Positions 9,470-17,794 of a stretch of DNA of 64,000 bases are shown in pieces. How positions within the stretch are numbered: position 1 is the first letter of the stretch; the number at the start of each line of letters is the position of its first letter. The notes beneath the pieces are model-generated. The model did not search any database, was not told the DNA's origin, and saw only the letters and a program-made list of their open reading frames with translations. Source of the stretch: Daejeonella sp. Its GTDB lineage: Bacteria; Bacteroidota; Bacteroidia; Sphingobacteriales; Sphingobacteriaceae. A program made the position numbers and the translations under genes. Location of the stretch: positions 372,001-436,000 of the forward strand of contig NZ_JAFEIG010000020.1 in NCBI RefSeq assembly GCF_017495225.1. Direction: 5' to 3'.

Positions 9470-9865
9470 TAATTCTACAATACGGTCAAATTCTTCTACT
9501 TTCATTCCCATAACTGAAAGTCGGCCTTGCTTTACCAGCCCTATATTTTGAAGACGTAAATCCGCCTTAATTTGCTCTAAAGTAACCGGATTTTTGAGCG
9601 TTTCAACCGGGATCAAATCAACAACTACCCAGTTTTGATCTTCTGTAGTTGGATCTTGGTATGATTCACGAACCACCTTAGCAATACCAACAACAGATTT
9701 CCCTTCATTACTATGATAAAATAGAACTAAATCACCCTCCTTCATCTCTCTTAAGTTATTTCTAGCTTGATAATTACGAACGCCATCCCAAAAAGTACGA
9801 CCATCCTTATTGAATTGCTCCCAGCTGTATTTAAAGGGCTCTGATTTTACTAACCAATAATTCAT
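9461..9865 (-). CDS. EVE-domain protein
   Basis: A 134-residue protein consisting of one EVE domain, a PUA-like fold that binds modified bases in nucleic acids. Family hallmarks are MNYWLVKSEPFKYSWEQF at the N-terminus, FWDGVRNYQARNNLREMK, GDLVLFYHSNEGKSVVGIA, and WVVVDLIPV. Stand-alone EVE proteins of this length are widespread and resemble the eukaryotic thymocyte nuclear protein 1. In some bacteria EVE domains accompany modification-dependent restriction, but no nuclease or helicase gene is adjacent here. Precise role unknown. Confidence 0.9.
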   Translation of the reverse strand: MNYWLVKSEPFKYSWEQFNKDGRTFWDGVRNYQARNNLREMKEGDLVLFYHSNEGKSVVGIAKVVRESYQDPTTEDQNWVVVDLIPVETLKNPVTLEQIKADLRLQNIGLVKQGRLSVMGMKVEEFDRIVELGS

Positions 9866-10096
9866 ATTTCTAATTTTTATAGAAATCTCCTAATGCATCT
9901 GTTTATTAGATTTTAAAAGATTTATGCAAAACTAAGAAATTGAAACCATTAGGCGATAGAATTAAAAAAAACGCTTTAGTATGATCAAAATAACCAGATT
10001 TATCGTTATTTCAGAAAATGGGTTTTTATTGCCTTATCTAATTATATCATCAACAAAGAAAATGCTCTTAACACTAGTGAAGTTAAATCAACAGGC

Positions 10097-10216
10097 ATGA
10101 CTAGCGATGAAGCTCTAACAGAATTACAGAAAGCTAAAAACAAATTAGATCTTGGCTTGATTGGCAAAGAAGACTTTGAATCATTAAAAATTAGACGAAT
10201 TAATAATCTGTCTTAA
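10097..10216 (+). pseudogene. SHOCT-domain fragment (gene remnant or 39-residue small protein)
   Basis: The frame from ATG 10097 encodes 39 residues (MTSDEALTELQKAKNKLDLG then LIGKEDFESLKIRRINNLS). The pattern of a short helix, LDLGLI, then EDFESLK matches the SHOCT oligomerisation motif found at the ends of many bacterial membrane proteins. The same frame stays open upstream to a TAG at about 9976 and encodes a plausible hydrophobic patch (YRYFRKWVFIALSNYII), but no ATG/GTG/TTG opens it before 10097. This suggests the C-terminus of a decayed membrane protein. A functional micro-protein cannot be excluded. A terminator-like hairpin follows the stop. Confidence 0.45.
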
Positions 10217-10220
10217 TTTA

Positions 10221-10256
10221 AAAAAAGCTCGCTACATCGATTTTATGAGCTTTTTT
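10221..10256 (+). terminator. terminator-like hairpin after the SHOCT fragment
   Basis: AAAAAGCTC and GAGCTTTTT form a nine-pair stem with a loop of about 16 nt, ending in six T. The position right after the SHOCT stop implies that this fragment is, or once was, the end of a transcribed gene. Confidence 0.6.
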
Positions 10257-10452
10257 CATGCCTAAATTGCATAAAAACAGTAAGATTATAGATAAGGAAA
10301 GTATAAAACCAGCAATATTAATTTTCGATTAATATTTTTAATTTCCATACAGAAATTGTAATATTGAACAATAGTGGAGTCTAGAAACCATAATAAAAAC
10401 AGGGCCGAAACGAAAAGCCAAACGAGTAGTAATTAAAAACAATAAAAAATCA

Positions 10453-10791
10453 ATGGAATCACAAAAAGTAGATATGTTTATCATGGCAAATGCGAAATAT
10501 TTCGAGAGTCATCAACTTAATGCAATCAGAGAGAGATTGTTAACATTAGATGATTCAAAATGGGCTATGATTTCTACCGTACAACTAAAAGATCCTTCAA
10601 CTAGCTTAATTGTTTCAATTTTTGCAGGTTATCTGGGAGTTGACCGATTTATTATTGGTGATACAGGTCTTGGAATTGGCAAATTACTTACTTGTGGTGG
10701 TTTGGGTATCTGGACAATCGTAGACTGGTTTATGATACAAGGTGCCACTAGAGATAAAAACATGCAAAAAATACAAAACTATTTGTATTAA
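10453..10791 (+). CDS. TM2-domain membrane protein
   Basis: A 112-residue protein whose C-terminal two thirds form a TM2 domain: SLIVSIFAGYLGVDRFIIGD (first helix plus the DRF turn), GLGIGKLLTCGGLGIWTIVD (second helix). The N-terminal 45 residues are cytosolic and resemble the SHOCT-like or helical heads often fused to TM2. The stop codon overlaps the next ATG by one base (TAATG), so translation of the DUF2752 gene is probably coupled. Function of bacterial TM2 proteins is unknown. It is the first of four overlapping envelope genes. Confidence 0.88.
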   Translation: MESQKVDMFIMANAKYFESHQLNAIRERLLTLDDSKWAMISTVQLKDPSTSLIVSIFAGYLGVDRFIIGDTGLGIGKLLTCGGLGIWTIVDWFMIQGATRDKNMQKIQNYLY

Positions 10792-11207
10792 TGACTTTAA
10801 GCAGGAATAAGCTTTATATTTTTATAATTACAGCTTGTTTAACAGGGTATATTTGGCTTTATTGGAGCTTAAGCAAGCTTTCTAAGATAAATACAGAAAT
10901 CGAAGTTTGTTTAATTAAAAATATAACAACTATACCCTGCCCCTCTTGCGGTTCAACGCGTTCTGTCCTTGCAATTACACAAGGTAATTTTAATGAAGCT
11001 TTTTTTATCAACCCATTAGGGTATATTTTAGCTTTCATCATGTTTTTTATTCCATTTTGGATTTTTTTTGATTTTATATTGAAAAAAGAAACATTTCTAA
11101 ACATTTATCAAAAAGCTGAAAGTATTTTAAAAAGACCAATCATTTCAATCCCACTTTTGATATTCATTCTAATAAATTGGGCTTGGAACATAGTAAAAGG
11201 ATTATGA
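10791..11207 (+). CDS. DUF2752-family membrane protein
   Basis: A 138-residue protein with three hydrophobic helices (near 8-27, 62-85, 115-135). The DUF2752 signature CPSCGSTRSV lies after the first helix (about residues 46-55), followed by GNFNEAFFINPLGYILAF. The paired cysteines could bind metal or form a disulfide, but no activity is established for the family. It overlaps the TM2 gene by one base and the next gene by four bases (ATGA), consistent with a single co-translated operon. Confidence 0.85.
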   Translation: MTLSRNKLYIFIITACLTGYIWLYWSLSKLSKINTEIEVCLIKNITTIPCPSCGSTRSVLAITQGNFNEAFFINPLGYILAFIMFFIPFWIFFDFILKKETFLNIYQKAESILKRPIISIPLLIFILINWAWNIVKGL

Positions 11208-11635
11208 TAGAGCTTAACACATTTGCTTATACTCCCGAAGAACATGAGGCAGAAAAGGCTTCCAACAGCTATTTAATGTCATTAGTAGCAATAATTGCTG
11301 GATTACCATTACCGATCATTAATCTTATTGCAACTCTTATTTTTTATTTAGGGAACCGTAATTCAAGCTATTTTGTTCGTTGGCATTGTACGCAGGCCTT
11401 ATTATCGCAAGTATCCATGCTATTTATTAATAGTTATGGGTTTTGGTGGACTGTCTCCATCCTATTTACTGAAGAAAAGGTAACAAATAATTTTATTGCC
11501 TATTTAATTGCAGCCTTTGTTTTCAATTTGGCAGAATTTATAGCGACAATTTACACGGCCATACAAACCAGAAAAGGAATTCATGTAGAGTGGTGGTTTT
11601 ATAGCAATCTTACACATTTAGTTTGCAGATCATGA
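11204..11635 (+). CDS. DUF4870/Tic20-like membrane protein
   Basis: A 143-residue membrane protein with about three to four helices. The segment SLVAIIAGLPLPIINLIATL followed by YFVRWHCTQALLSQ is characteristic of the DUF4870 (Tic20-like) family, in which a conserved polar/aromatic patch precedes a long amphipathic helix. I chose ATG 11204 because it overlaps the preceding stop as ATGA; an upstream in-frame start at 11177 would run deep into the DUF2752 gene. Its own stop overlaps the following M48 start as ATGA. Function is unknown; context ties it to the peptidase. Confidence 0.75.
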   Translation: MIELNTFAYTPEEHEAEKASNSYLMSLVAIIAGLPLPIINLIATLIFYLGNRNSSYFVRWHCTQALLSQVSMLFINSYGFWWTVSILFTEEKVTNNFIAYLIAAFVFNLAEFIATIYTAIQTRKGIHVEWWFYSNLTHLVCRS

Positions 11636-12429
11636 AAAAAACTATTATTCAGGGACTTATAAGTGTTTTCTTATTTTTTGCCAGCTGGTTTGCTTTAACA
11701 AAAATAGACTGGCTAACAATTTTTAAAGTTGAAAAAGTCACGAACAAAACCGAAGAAAAACTAGGCGATATTTTTTGGGAAGTTTTTAAAAAATCTGGCA
11801 AAGAAAATAAAAATCCATTCGTTATTAAAAGTATTGATAGCCTAGTAAATAAAATATGTGCATCAAATAATATTGAACCTAAGAGTTTACAAATTCATGT
11901 CCTTGAGAATGATGAGATTAATGCATTTGCCTTACCTAATGGACATTTAGTTATTCAGAGCGGTTTAATTTTAAATGCTGATAATCAAGCTGAATTAAGT
12001 GGAGTAATTAGTCATGAGATTGCTCATATTCAATTAAATCATGTTATGCAAAAACTGATTAAGGAAATCGGTTTATCTGTTTTAATTTCTATGACCACCG
12101 GAAGTGGTAGTCCGGAGATAATTAAAGAAGCTGCCAAAACTCTTTCTTCTTCGGCATTCGACAGAGATTTAGAGAAAGAAGCCGATTTAAAGGCGGTAGA
12201 CTACCTTAATGAATCAAAAATAAATCCTGAGCCTTTCGCAAATTTTCTTTTCAAACTATCTAAAAATGAGGGAGCTAGCGCAGAATATCTGACTTGGATA
12301 AGTACTCATCCGAATTCAAAAAATAGGGCAGAATACATAATTGAGTATAATAAAGGTAAAGAAACTGAATACGAAAACATCATTAGCAAAGCTAGCTGGA
12401 TTAAGCTGAAAGAATCTATAAAAGAATAA
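11632..12429 (+). CDS. M48-family membrane-anchored zinc metallopeptidase
   Basis: A 265-residue peptidase with one N-terminal hydrophobic anchor (IIQGLISVFLFFASWFAL). The HEIAH zinc motif is at about residues 128-132, with the third ligand Glu in EKEADLKAVDYL (about 183). NAFALPNGHLVIQSGL before the zinc site is typical of the BepA/LoiP/HtpX-like M48 group, which degrades or proofreads envelope proteins. The start ATG 11632 overlaps the preceding stop by four bases. Being last in a coupled cluster of three small membrane proteins suggests that they are its partners or substrates, which is inference. Confidence 0.9.
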   Translation: MKKTIIQGLISVFLFFASWFALTKIDWLTIFKVEKVTNKTEEKLGDIFWEVFKKSGKENKNPFVIKSIDSLVNKICASNNIEPKSLQIHVLENDEINAFALPNGHLVIQSGLILNADNQAELSGVISHEIAHIQLNHVMQKLIKEIGLSVLISMTTGSGSPEIIKEAAKTLSSSAFDRDLEKEADLKAVDYLNESKINPEPFANFLFKLSKNEGASAEYLTWISTHPNSKNRAEYIIEYNKGKETEYENIISKASWIKLKESIKE

Positions 12430-12504
12430 TCTTATTTAATTTTGAATAAGATTCCCCTACCTTAAACTGTCAAAAACACTATATTTAGGATTCAAAAAAG
12501 AAAT

Positions 12505-14682
12505 ATGATCCGTATAGTACTTTTTTTAATTTTCCTAATTAGTGTAAGTTTTTCAGATACCGCTAACACAGATTTTAGCGATGAAAAGGCCCGTTGGAAG
12601 CAACATGCAGCACAAACAGAAATTATCAGAGATGATTTTGGTGTTCCTCATATTTATGGAAAAACAGATGCAGATGCTGTTTTCGGATTGCTCTATGCCC
12701 AATGTGAAGATGATTTTAATCGCGTAGAACGAAATTATATTTGGGCCATCGGCCGACTCGCAGAAATTGAAGGCGAAAATGCTATTTACAGTGATTTACG
12801 TGCCAAATTATTCATGACCCAAGAGGAAGCCATCGCAAATTATGAAAAGAGTCCCATTTGGCTTAAAAGCCTCTGCCAAGCCTTTGCAGATGGAATAAAT
12901 TACTATCTAGCCACACATCCCGAGGTAAAACCTCAATTAATTACCCGATTTGAGCCCTGGATGCCTATGTATTTTAGTGAGGGCTCTATTGGTGGGGATA
13001 TTGAGAAAATTTCTCTTAAAAAGCTAGGTGATTTTTATGATCAAAAGAATGGGGATAAAGCCCACCTGACTGGCTCTTTGTTAATTAAAGATAATGAGCC
13101 GAGAGGTTCAAATGGTTTTGCTATATCTGGCAAATTAACAGAATCAGGAAAGGCCATGTTATTAATTAACCCGCATACCTCCTTCTTTTTTAGAGGTGAA
13201 GTACATGTTGTGAGTGAAGAGGGATTAAATGCTTACGGGGCCGTAACCTGGGGTCAGTTTTTTGTCTACCAAGGATTTAACGAAAAAACAGGCTGGATGC
13301 ATACTTCATCTGATGTAGATATTATTGATGAATTTGAAGAAAGTATTGTAAAAAATAAAGAAAGAACTCAATATCGCTATGGCAGTGAATTACGTAATAT
13401 TGATTCTAATTTGGTTCAGATTTCTTATAAAACTGGGCAAGGTTTAAAGAAAAAATCCTTTATGACCTATCGAAGTCATCACGGACCAATTACTCATTCT
13501 TCAAATAATAAATGGGTATCAACGGCAATGATGTGGAGTCCTGTGAAAGCCTTGGAGCAATCTTATCTAAGAACCAAAAATTCCAATCATCAAGAATTTC
13601 AAAAGATGATGGACATCCGCACAAATTCATCAAATAATACCGTTTATGCCGATGCAGATGGCAATATTGCCTATTATCACGGTAATTTTATCCCAAAAAG
13701 AGATGTAAAATTTGATTATAAAAAACCAGTGGATGGCTCTAATCCAGATACAGATTGGAAGGGTTTACATCCACTAAAAGATCAAATATTCTTGTTAAAT
13801 CCTGCGACTGGCTGGATACAAAACTGCAATTCCACACCATTTACTAGCGCCGGAAAAAACAGTCCCAAGCAAGAAAATTACCCCAATTACATGTCCTACT
13901 CACCTGAAAATTACAGAGGAATTCATGCCATTTCTCTTTTGAGTAAAGCAAAGAAATTAAACCTTGATAAACTTATTGAATTAGCATACGATCCATACCT
14001 GCCCGGTGCAGAAGAATTGACCAAAGCTTTATTAAAAGCATACCAAGCTGAACCAAGGGAGAATACAGATATAAAGCAGGCTATAAACACATTAAAAAAC
14101 TGGGATTTTCGCACGTCTGAGACATCCACAGCAATGACCATGATTCAGTTTTACCTTAATACTTATAATCGTTCTGGTAAGATTCCTAATGGTTTAAACT
14201 TCATGGAACGTATTGAATACATCGGTACAAAAGCATCCGCTAAAGAACGTTTAGATTTATTTCAGACTAGTCTAGAAAAACTAAAAACCGATTTTGGATC
14301 TATTGAAACAGCTTGGGGAGAGTTTAATCGCTATCAACGTATTAATGGCGATATAAATCAAGAATTTAATGATTCCGCACCAAGCATTGCTATCGGAATG
14401 GCGTCCGGAGAATGGGGAGCATTGGCATCTTTTGGGACTAGATTTGGGAAAAACACAAAACGCCAATATGGAACAGCTGGAAATAGCTTTGTTGCCGTTG
14501 TTGAGTTTGGTGATAAAGTTAAAGCTAAGTCTATTTTAGCTGGCGGACAAAGTGGGGATCCTAAATCAATACATTTTGATGATCAAATGCAGCCTTATGC
14601 TGATCGTCAGTTTAAAACCGTAGCTTATTATCGCGAAGATGTATTGAAAAGAGCTAAGTCAAAATATCATCCAGGAGAATAG
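12505..14682 (+). CDS. penicillin-acylase family N-terminal-nucleophile hydrolase
   Basis: A 725-residue exported enzyme of the Ntn-hydrolase type that includes penicillin G acylases and acyl-homoserine-lactone acylases. It has a signal peptide (MIRIVLFLIFLISVSFS), IIRDDFGVPHIYGKTDADAVFG split by the usual turn, GLLYAQCEDDFNRVE, and the autoprocessing site PRGSNGFAISG, in which Ser about 202 would become the beta-chain nucleophile. TNSSNNTVYADADGNIAYYHG marks the beta chain. Length and layout fit a pre-proenzyme cleaved into alpha and beta chains in the periplasm. The amide substrate is not evident from the sequence. Confidence 0.88.
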   Translation: MIRIVLFLIFLISVSFSDTANTDFSDEKARWKQHAAQTEIIRDDFGVPHIYGKTDADAVFGLLYAQCEDDFNRVERNYIWAIGRLAEIEGENAIYSDLRAKLFMTQEEAIANYEKSPIWLKSLCQAFADGINYYLATHPEVKPQLITRFEPWMPMYFSEGSIGGDIEKISLKKLGDFYDQKNGDKAHLTGSLLIKDNEPRGSNGFAISGKLTESGKAMLLINPHTSFFFRGEVHVVSEEGLNAYGAVTWGQFFVYQGFNEKTGWMHTSSDVDIIDEFEESIVKNKERTQYRYGSELRNIDSNLVQISYKTGQGLKKKSFMTYRSHHGPITHSSNNKWVSTAMMWSPVKALEQSYLRTKNSNHQEFQKMMDIRTNSSNNTVYADADGNIAYYHGNFIPKRDVKFDYKKPVDGSNPDTDWKGLHPLKDQIFLLNPATGWIQNCNSTPFTSAGKNSPKQENYPNYMSYSPENYRGIHAISLLSKAKKLNLDKLIELAYDPYLPGAEELTKALLKAYQAEPRENTDIKQAINTLKNWDFRTSETSTAMTMIQFYLNTYNRSGKIPNGLNFMERIEYIGTKASAKERLDLFQTSLEKLKTDFGSIETAWGEFNRYQRINGDINQEFNDSAPSIAIGMASGEWGALASFGTRFGKNTKRQYGTAGNSFVAVVEFGDKVKAKSILAGGQSGDPKSIHFDDQMQPYADRQFKTVAYYREDVLKRAKSKYHPGE

Positions 14683-14690
14683 TGTATTTA

Positions 14691-14705
14691 TTAATTTAAA
14701 ATTAA
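14691..14705. repeat. AT-only inverted repeat, same 15-mer as at 29152
   Basis: TTAATTTAAAATTAA is a seven-base inverted repeat around one A. The identical 15-mer occurs in the hairpin at 29151-29167. Here it follows the acylase stop by nine bases and may act as a weak terminator. Confidence 0.35.
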
Positions 14706-14733
14706 TTATTTATAATTTAAAGATATAATTATA

Positions 14734-15663
14734 ATGAAAATATTAAAATCCATTCTCACTATAATTTTCATCATTTGCTCCATAAACATGAAGGCACAAA
14801 CCATTTTCCCTTTGTATGAAGGAGAAATTCCAAATAGTAAGTCGACTACAAATCGTGAGAAATCAAACGTTGATGCAGCTGGTATAGAGCGCATCAGCAA
14901 GGTTTCTATTCCTACATTAAGTATGTATGCCTCTGAAAAACAGAATAATAAAACAGCTGCAGTGATTATTTGTCCCGGAGGTGGATATGGAATTTTAGCA
15001 GCTTCTCACGAGGGTTCCGATGTAGCACGTGAATTTAATCGTATGGGTATCACTGCATTCGTTTTAAAGTACCGTTTGCCGGATGATTCAACGATGCTAG
15101 ATAAAAGTATTGGTCCACTGCAAGATGCTCAAAGAGCCATCCAATTAGTTAGAGAAAATGCTGAGCAATTCGGAATTGATCCAACTAAAATTGGAATAAT
15201 GGGATTCTCTGCTGGCGGGCATTTAGCAGCAAGTGCATCTACCCGATTTAAGGAGCAATTAATTGATAATGAAAAAAATACATCCCTCCGACCAGATTTC
15301 TCAATACTCATTTATCCAGTAATTAGTTTTATGGACGGATTAACACATTCTGGAAGCAGACAGAATTTAATAGGCAAAGAAACTAGCTTAGAAATCCGAC
15401 AAAAATTCTCTAATGAGCTTCAGGTAAGTCACGAAACCCCTCCCGCATTTCTTGTGCATGCCTCAGATGATGCAGCTGTACCTGTAGCCAATAGTATTGT
15501 ATATTATGAGTCTTTATTAAAAAGAAAAGTATATAGCCAATTGCTAATTTATCCTAAAGGGGGACATGGTTTTGGGATGAATAATAAAACGACTAGGGAT
15601 AAATTCATGGTCGGACTAAAATACTGGTTGCAATCGAATGATTTTTACCATAATTCTCTTTAA
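14734..15663 (+). CDS. exported alpha/beta hydrolase (esterase, BD-FAE-like)
   Basis: A 309-residue protein with a signal peptide (ILTIIFIICSINMKAQ). The alpha/beta hydrolase features are AAVIICPGGGYGILA (oxyanion-hole region), the nucleophile elbow GFSAGGHLA, the acid-bearing VHASDDAAVPVANS and the catalytic His in PKGGHGFGM. Homologues are acetyl-xylan or feruloyl-type carbohydrate esterases, so a role in removing acyl groups from polysaccharide is likely. No glycoside hydrolases or SusC/D genes are nearby to define the glycan. It follows the acylase gene by 51 bp, on the same strand. Confidence 0.85.
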   Translation: MKILKSILTIIFIICSINMKAQTIFPLYEGEIPNSKSTTNREKSNVDAAGIERISKVSIPTLSMYASEKQNNKTAAVIICPGGGYGILAASHEGSDVAREFNRMGITAFVLKYRLPDDSTMLDKSIGPLQDAQRAIQLVRENAEQFGIDPTKIGIMGFSAGGHLAASASTRFKEQLIDNEKNTSLRPDFSILIYPVISFMDGLTHSGSRQNLIGKETSLEIRQKFSNELQVSHETPPAFLVHASDDAAVPVANSIVYYESLLKRKVYSQLLIYPKGGHGFGMNNKTTRDKFMVGLKYWLQSNDFYHNSL

Positions 15664-15723
15664 AAATTCAAAAAACAAAAGCAATAATAGGCTTTCCATA
15701 GATTTTTCCTAATTTCAGCCTCG

Positions 15724-16641
15724 ATGAAATCTCCAGCCTTATTATTTTTATTTATCACGCTTTTAATGGCTTCTTCCTGCAATTATGTAAGGAAAATTAA
15801 TGAAGATCCTATTCCATCATTCACCGCCATTAAAGGAATAAAATATACAGAGGTTAGGCGGTCATTTCAAAACGGACTCTCATTCAATGAGCAGGGTTTC
15901 CAGCTCGAACCTGAATGGAATATTTACTTCAATGCCGATGATTCGGTCAAGATATTTAGTCCCGAGAAACAACAATACATGACCTACCGCATTTTCCATA
16001 GCCATAAGGCATTATTTCAATTTGCACGCGAGTGGTTTAGAGTTTTACATGTAAGCAAAGACAGTATTCTTTTACAAGTAATGGAATTGGAAGCAAGAGT
16101 TGTAAAGGAGGAAAAGTCGAGCATTTTCATGAAGCTATATTCGGACGAATACATTAAAAATGGATTAAAAACCGATGCTAAACGCTTAAAAGCCCCAACC
16201 AGAGACGATAGCCTATTCATAAAATATAGAGCTATACAGGCAAATAGCAGTTTAGATAGCGCTTTTGCAGCTAGAAACCCGGTAGTTTTAAGCAGCCGTA
16301 GCAAAATTACCCGAGTAGAAAAAATCAAAGCAAGTCTCGACCCCTATTTAGGCCATGTAAACCGCTCTGAAGAGTATTTATACCCCGAATATCGAATAAA
16401 TATCGATAAGGCATATAAAGACTTTCAATACTCCTTTTCAGTCCTTGTTGATCATAAAGGCAAAATGCATTTTAAAGATTTTTTAGTCGCAGTTGAACCC
16501 GAATTTCTTGAAACTAAAACAAAAGTGGCCAAAGGCATTATTGATATTTACCTTAAAAACACCCTCAATGTTAAGCCTGGAAATACTTTAGGATTTCCAC
16601 ATACAAGCTTAATTAATCTTCATGTAATTGGAAAGAAATAA
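15724..16641 (+). CDS. lipoprotein of unknown function
   Basis: A 305-residue protein with a lipoprotein signal (LLFLFITLLMASSC, Cys about 19). The rest has no motif I recognise. It mixes beta-type segments (GLSFNEQGFQLEPEWNIYFN) with charged helices, and ends in VKPGNTLGFPHTSLINLHVIG. The charge pattern suggests a soluble lipid-anchored domain in the periplasm. It has its own short upstream gap (60 bp) and is followed by a hairpin shared with the convergent holA gene. Confidence 0.7.
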   Translation: MKSPALLFLFITLLMASSCNYVRKINEDPIPSFTAIKGIKYTEVRRSFQNGLSFNEQGFQLEPEWNIYFNADDSVKIFSPEKQQYMTYRIFHSHKALFQFAREWFRVLHVSKDSILLQVMELEARVVKEEKSSIFMKLYSDEYIKNGLKTDAKRLKAPTRDDSLFIKYRAIQANSSLDSAFAARNPVVLSSRSKITRVEKIKASLDPYLGHVNRSEEYLYPEYRINIDKAYKDFQYSFSVLVDHKGKMHFKDFLVAVEPEFLETKTKVAKGIIDIYLKNTLNVKPGNTLGFPHTSLINLHVIGKK

Positions 16642-16665
16642 AATAAATTTAAGATTAAATTTATT
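16642..16665. terminator. bidirectional AT-rich hairpin
   Basis: AATAAATTTA-AGAT-TAAATTTATT is a perfect ten-pair stem with a four-base loop, sitting exactly between two convergent genes. The lack of G-C pairs makes it weak, but the position supports a terminator role. Confidence 0.5.
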
Positions 16666-16667
16666 TC

Positions 16668-17699
16668 TTAATGAATAATTTTGAATAGAAGTTCTTTCAT
16701 TAAATCGCCTTGTTCAGTATTTCCACTAGCATCCACTCCTTTTACTTTTAGATCACATTCGCGGAGATAGCTAATTATTCTGAAGACCTTTTCTTTGTTG
16801 TATGCTCTTGCTGCTTGTTCATAATCCTTGACAAAATATGGACCAACACCTAATTCTTTAGCAAGACCTTGAGGAGATCGGTCGGTAGCATAATGAAACC
16901 TCAAAATTTTAGAAAAATAAGAATTCAAATTTCCTAAAACTAAGAAAATGGGGTTATTCTTAGGGTTTTCGGCAAAATAATTAATGATTTGATTGGCTTT
17001 ATAGGCATCCTTACGGGATATAGCATGTTGAAGTTCAAAAACATTATAGTCTTTACTGATACCAATATTATTTTGGATATCAGTTGTATTGATTTCTTGT
17101 CCCGCCTTCACGTTAAGCATCAATTTTTCGAGCTCATTGGATACTTTAGAGAGGTCATTCCCTAAATACTCGGCCATGAGAGCTGATGCTTGTGCTTGAA
17201 TTTTATAGCCTTTGTCGCGGACAAAACTTTCAATCCAGGCCGAAATCTTATTATCATTTAAGCTAGCAGATTCGAAAACTACACCAGTCTTTTCGATGGC
17301 TTTATAGGTCTTTTTTCGTTTATCAAACTTAGCATGACGAAAACAAAACACCAAAATGGTACTTGGAAGTGGATTTTCAAAATACGCTAAAAGTGGGTCT
17401 GGAGCTTTCTTATCATCTTCGCCATCTTTTCCCCACTTCAATTCTTGAGCTTCTTTAACCAAAATAACTTGGTATTCGCTCATCATTGGATAACGCTTGG
17501 CAGCATTAAGGATACTCATAATATCTGAATCTTTTCCATAGAAAACACTCTGATTAAAACCCTTTTCAGCATCAGAAAGCACATTTTCCTCAATAAAATC
17601 ACTGATTTTATCAATATAATATGATTCCTCCCCATGAAGTAGGTAAATCGGTTTAAACTGTCGATTTTTAATGTTTTTTATTAGGTCCTTGAAATCCAT
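16668..17699 (-). CDS. holA: DNA polymerase III subunit delta
   Basis: A 343-residue clamp-loader subunit that opens the beta sliding clamp. The N-terminus FKPIYLLHGEESYYIDKI is the typical HolA start (degenerate P-loop region). Other family segments are RYPMMSEYQVILVKEAQEL, LPSTILVFCFRHAKFDKRKK, LMAEYLGNDLSKVSNELEKL and the C-terminal collar domain (about 215-343). A longer frame opens at 17741, but ATG 17699 (MDFKDLIKNIKN) matches the family start and leaves room for a promoter. It is divergent from the HsdR-N domain gene. Confidence 0.93.
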   Translation of the reverse strand: MDFKDLIKNIKNRQFKPIYLLHGEESYYIDKISDFIEENVLSDAEKGFNQSVFYGKDSDIMSILNAAKRYPMMSEYQVILVKEAQELKWGKDGEDDKKAPDPLLAYFENPLPSTILVFCFRHAKFDKRKKTYKAIEKTGVVFESASLNDNKISAWIESFVRDKGYKIQAQASALMAEYLGNDLSKVSNELEKLMLNVKAGQEINTTDIQNNIGISKDYNVFELQHAISRKDAYKANQIINYFAENPKNNPIFLVLGNLNSYFSKILRFHYATDRSPQGLAKELGVGPYFVKDYEQAARAYNKEKVFRIISYLRECDLKVKGVDASGNTEQGDLMKELLFKIIH

Positions 17700-17794
17700 T
17701 GTGAATGTCGAAATTACAAAATAATGTAATGCTTTACACATTCAAAATCAGAATAAAAATAAAAGCCGGAATATTTGGCTTTTGATATTAAAAT

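Larger units (their letters stand above)
9866..10452. other. 587-bp intergenic region with a SHOCT remnant
   Basis: This stretch holds the short SHOCT reading frame at 10097-10216 and the hairpin at 10221-10256, described separately. The rest is AT-rich. The last 130 bp before the TM2 gene (10320-10452) are A-rich with no clean TAnnTTTG match. No tRNA or other RNA gene is recognisable. Confidence 0.6.

Noticed and set aside
9461..9865. EVE protein as part of a modification-dependent defence system
   Set aside because: No nuclease, McrBC-type or helicase gene is adjacent. Stand-alone EVE proteins are common housekeeping genes.
12505..14682. Quorum-quenching acylase with confidence
   Set aside because: The family also cuts penicillins and other acyl amides; the sequence alone does not tell.
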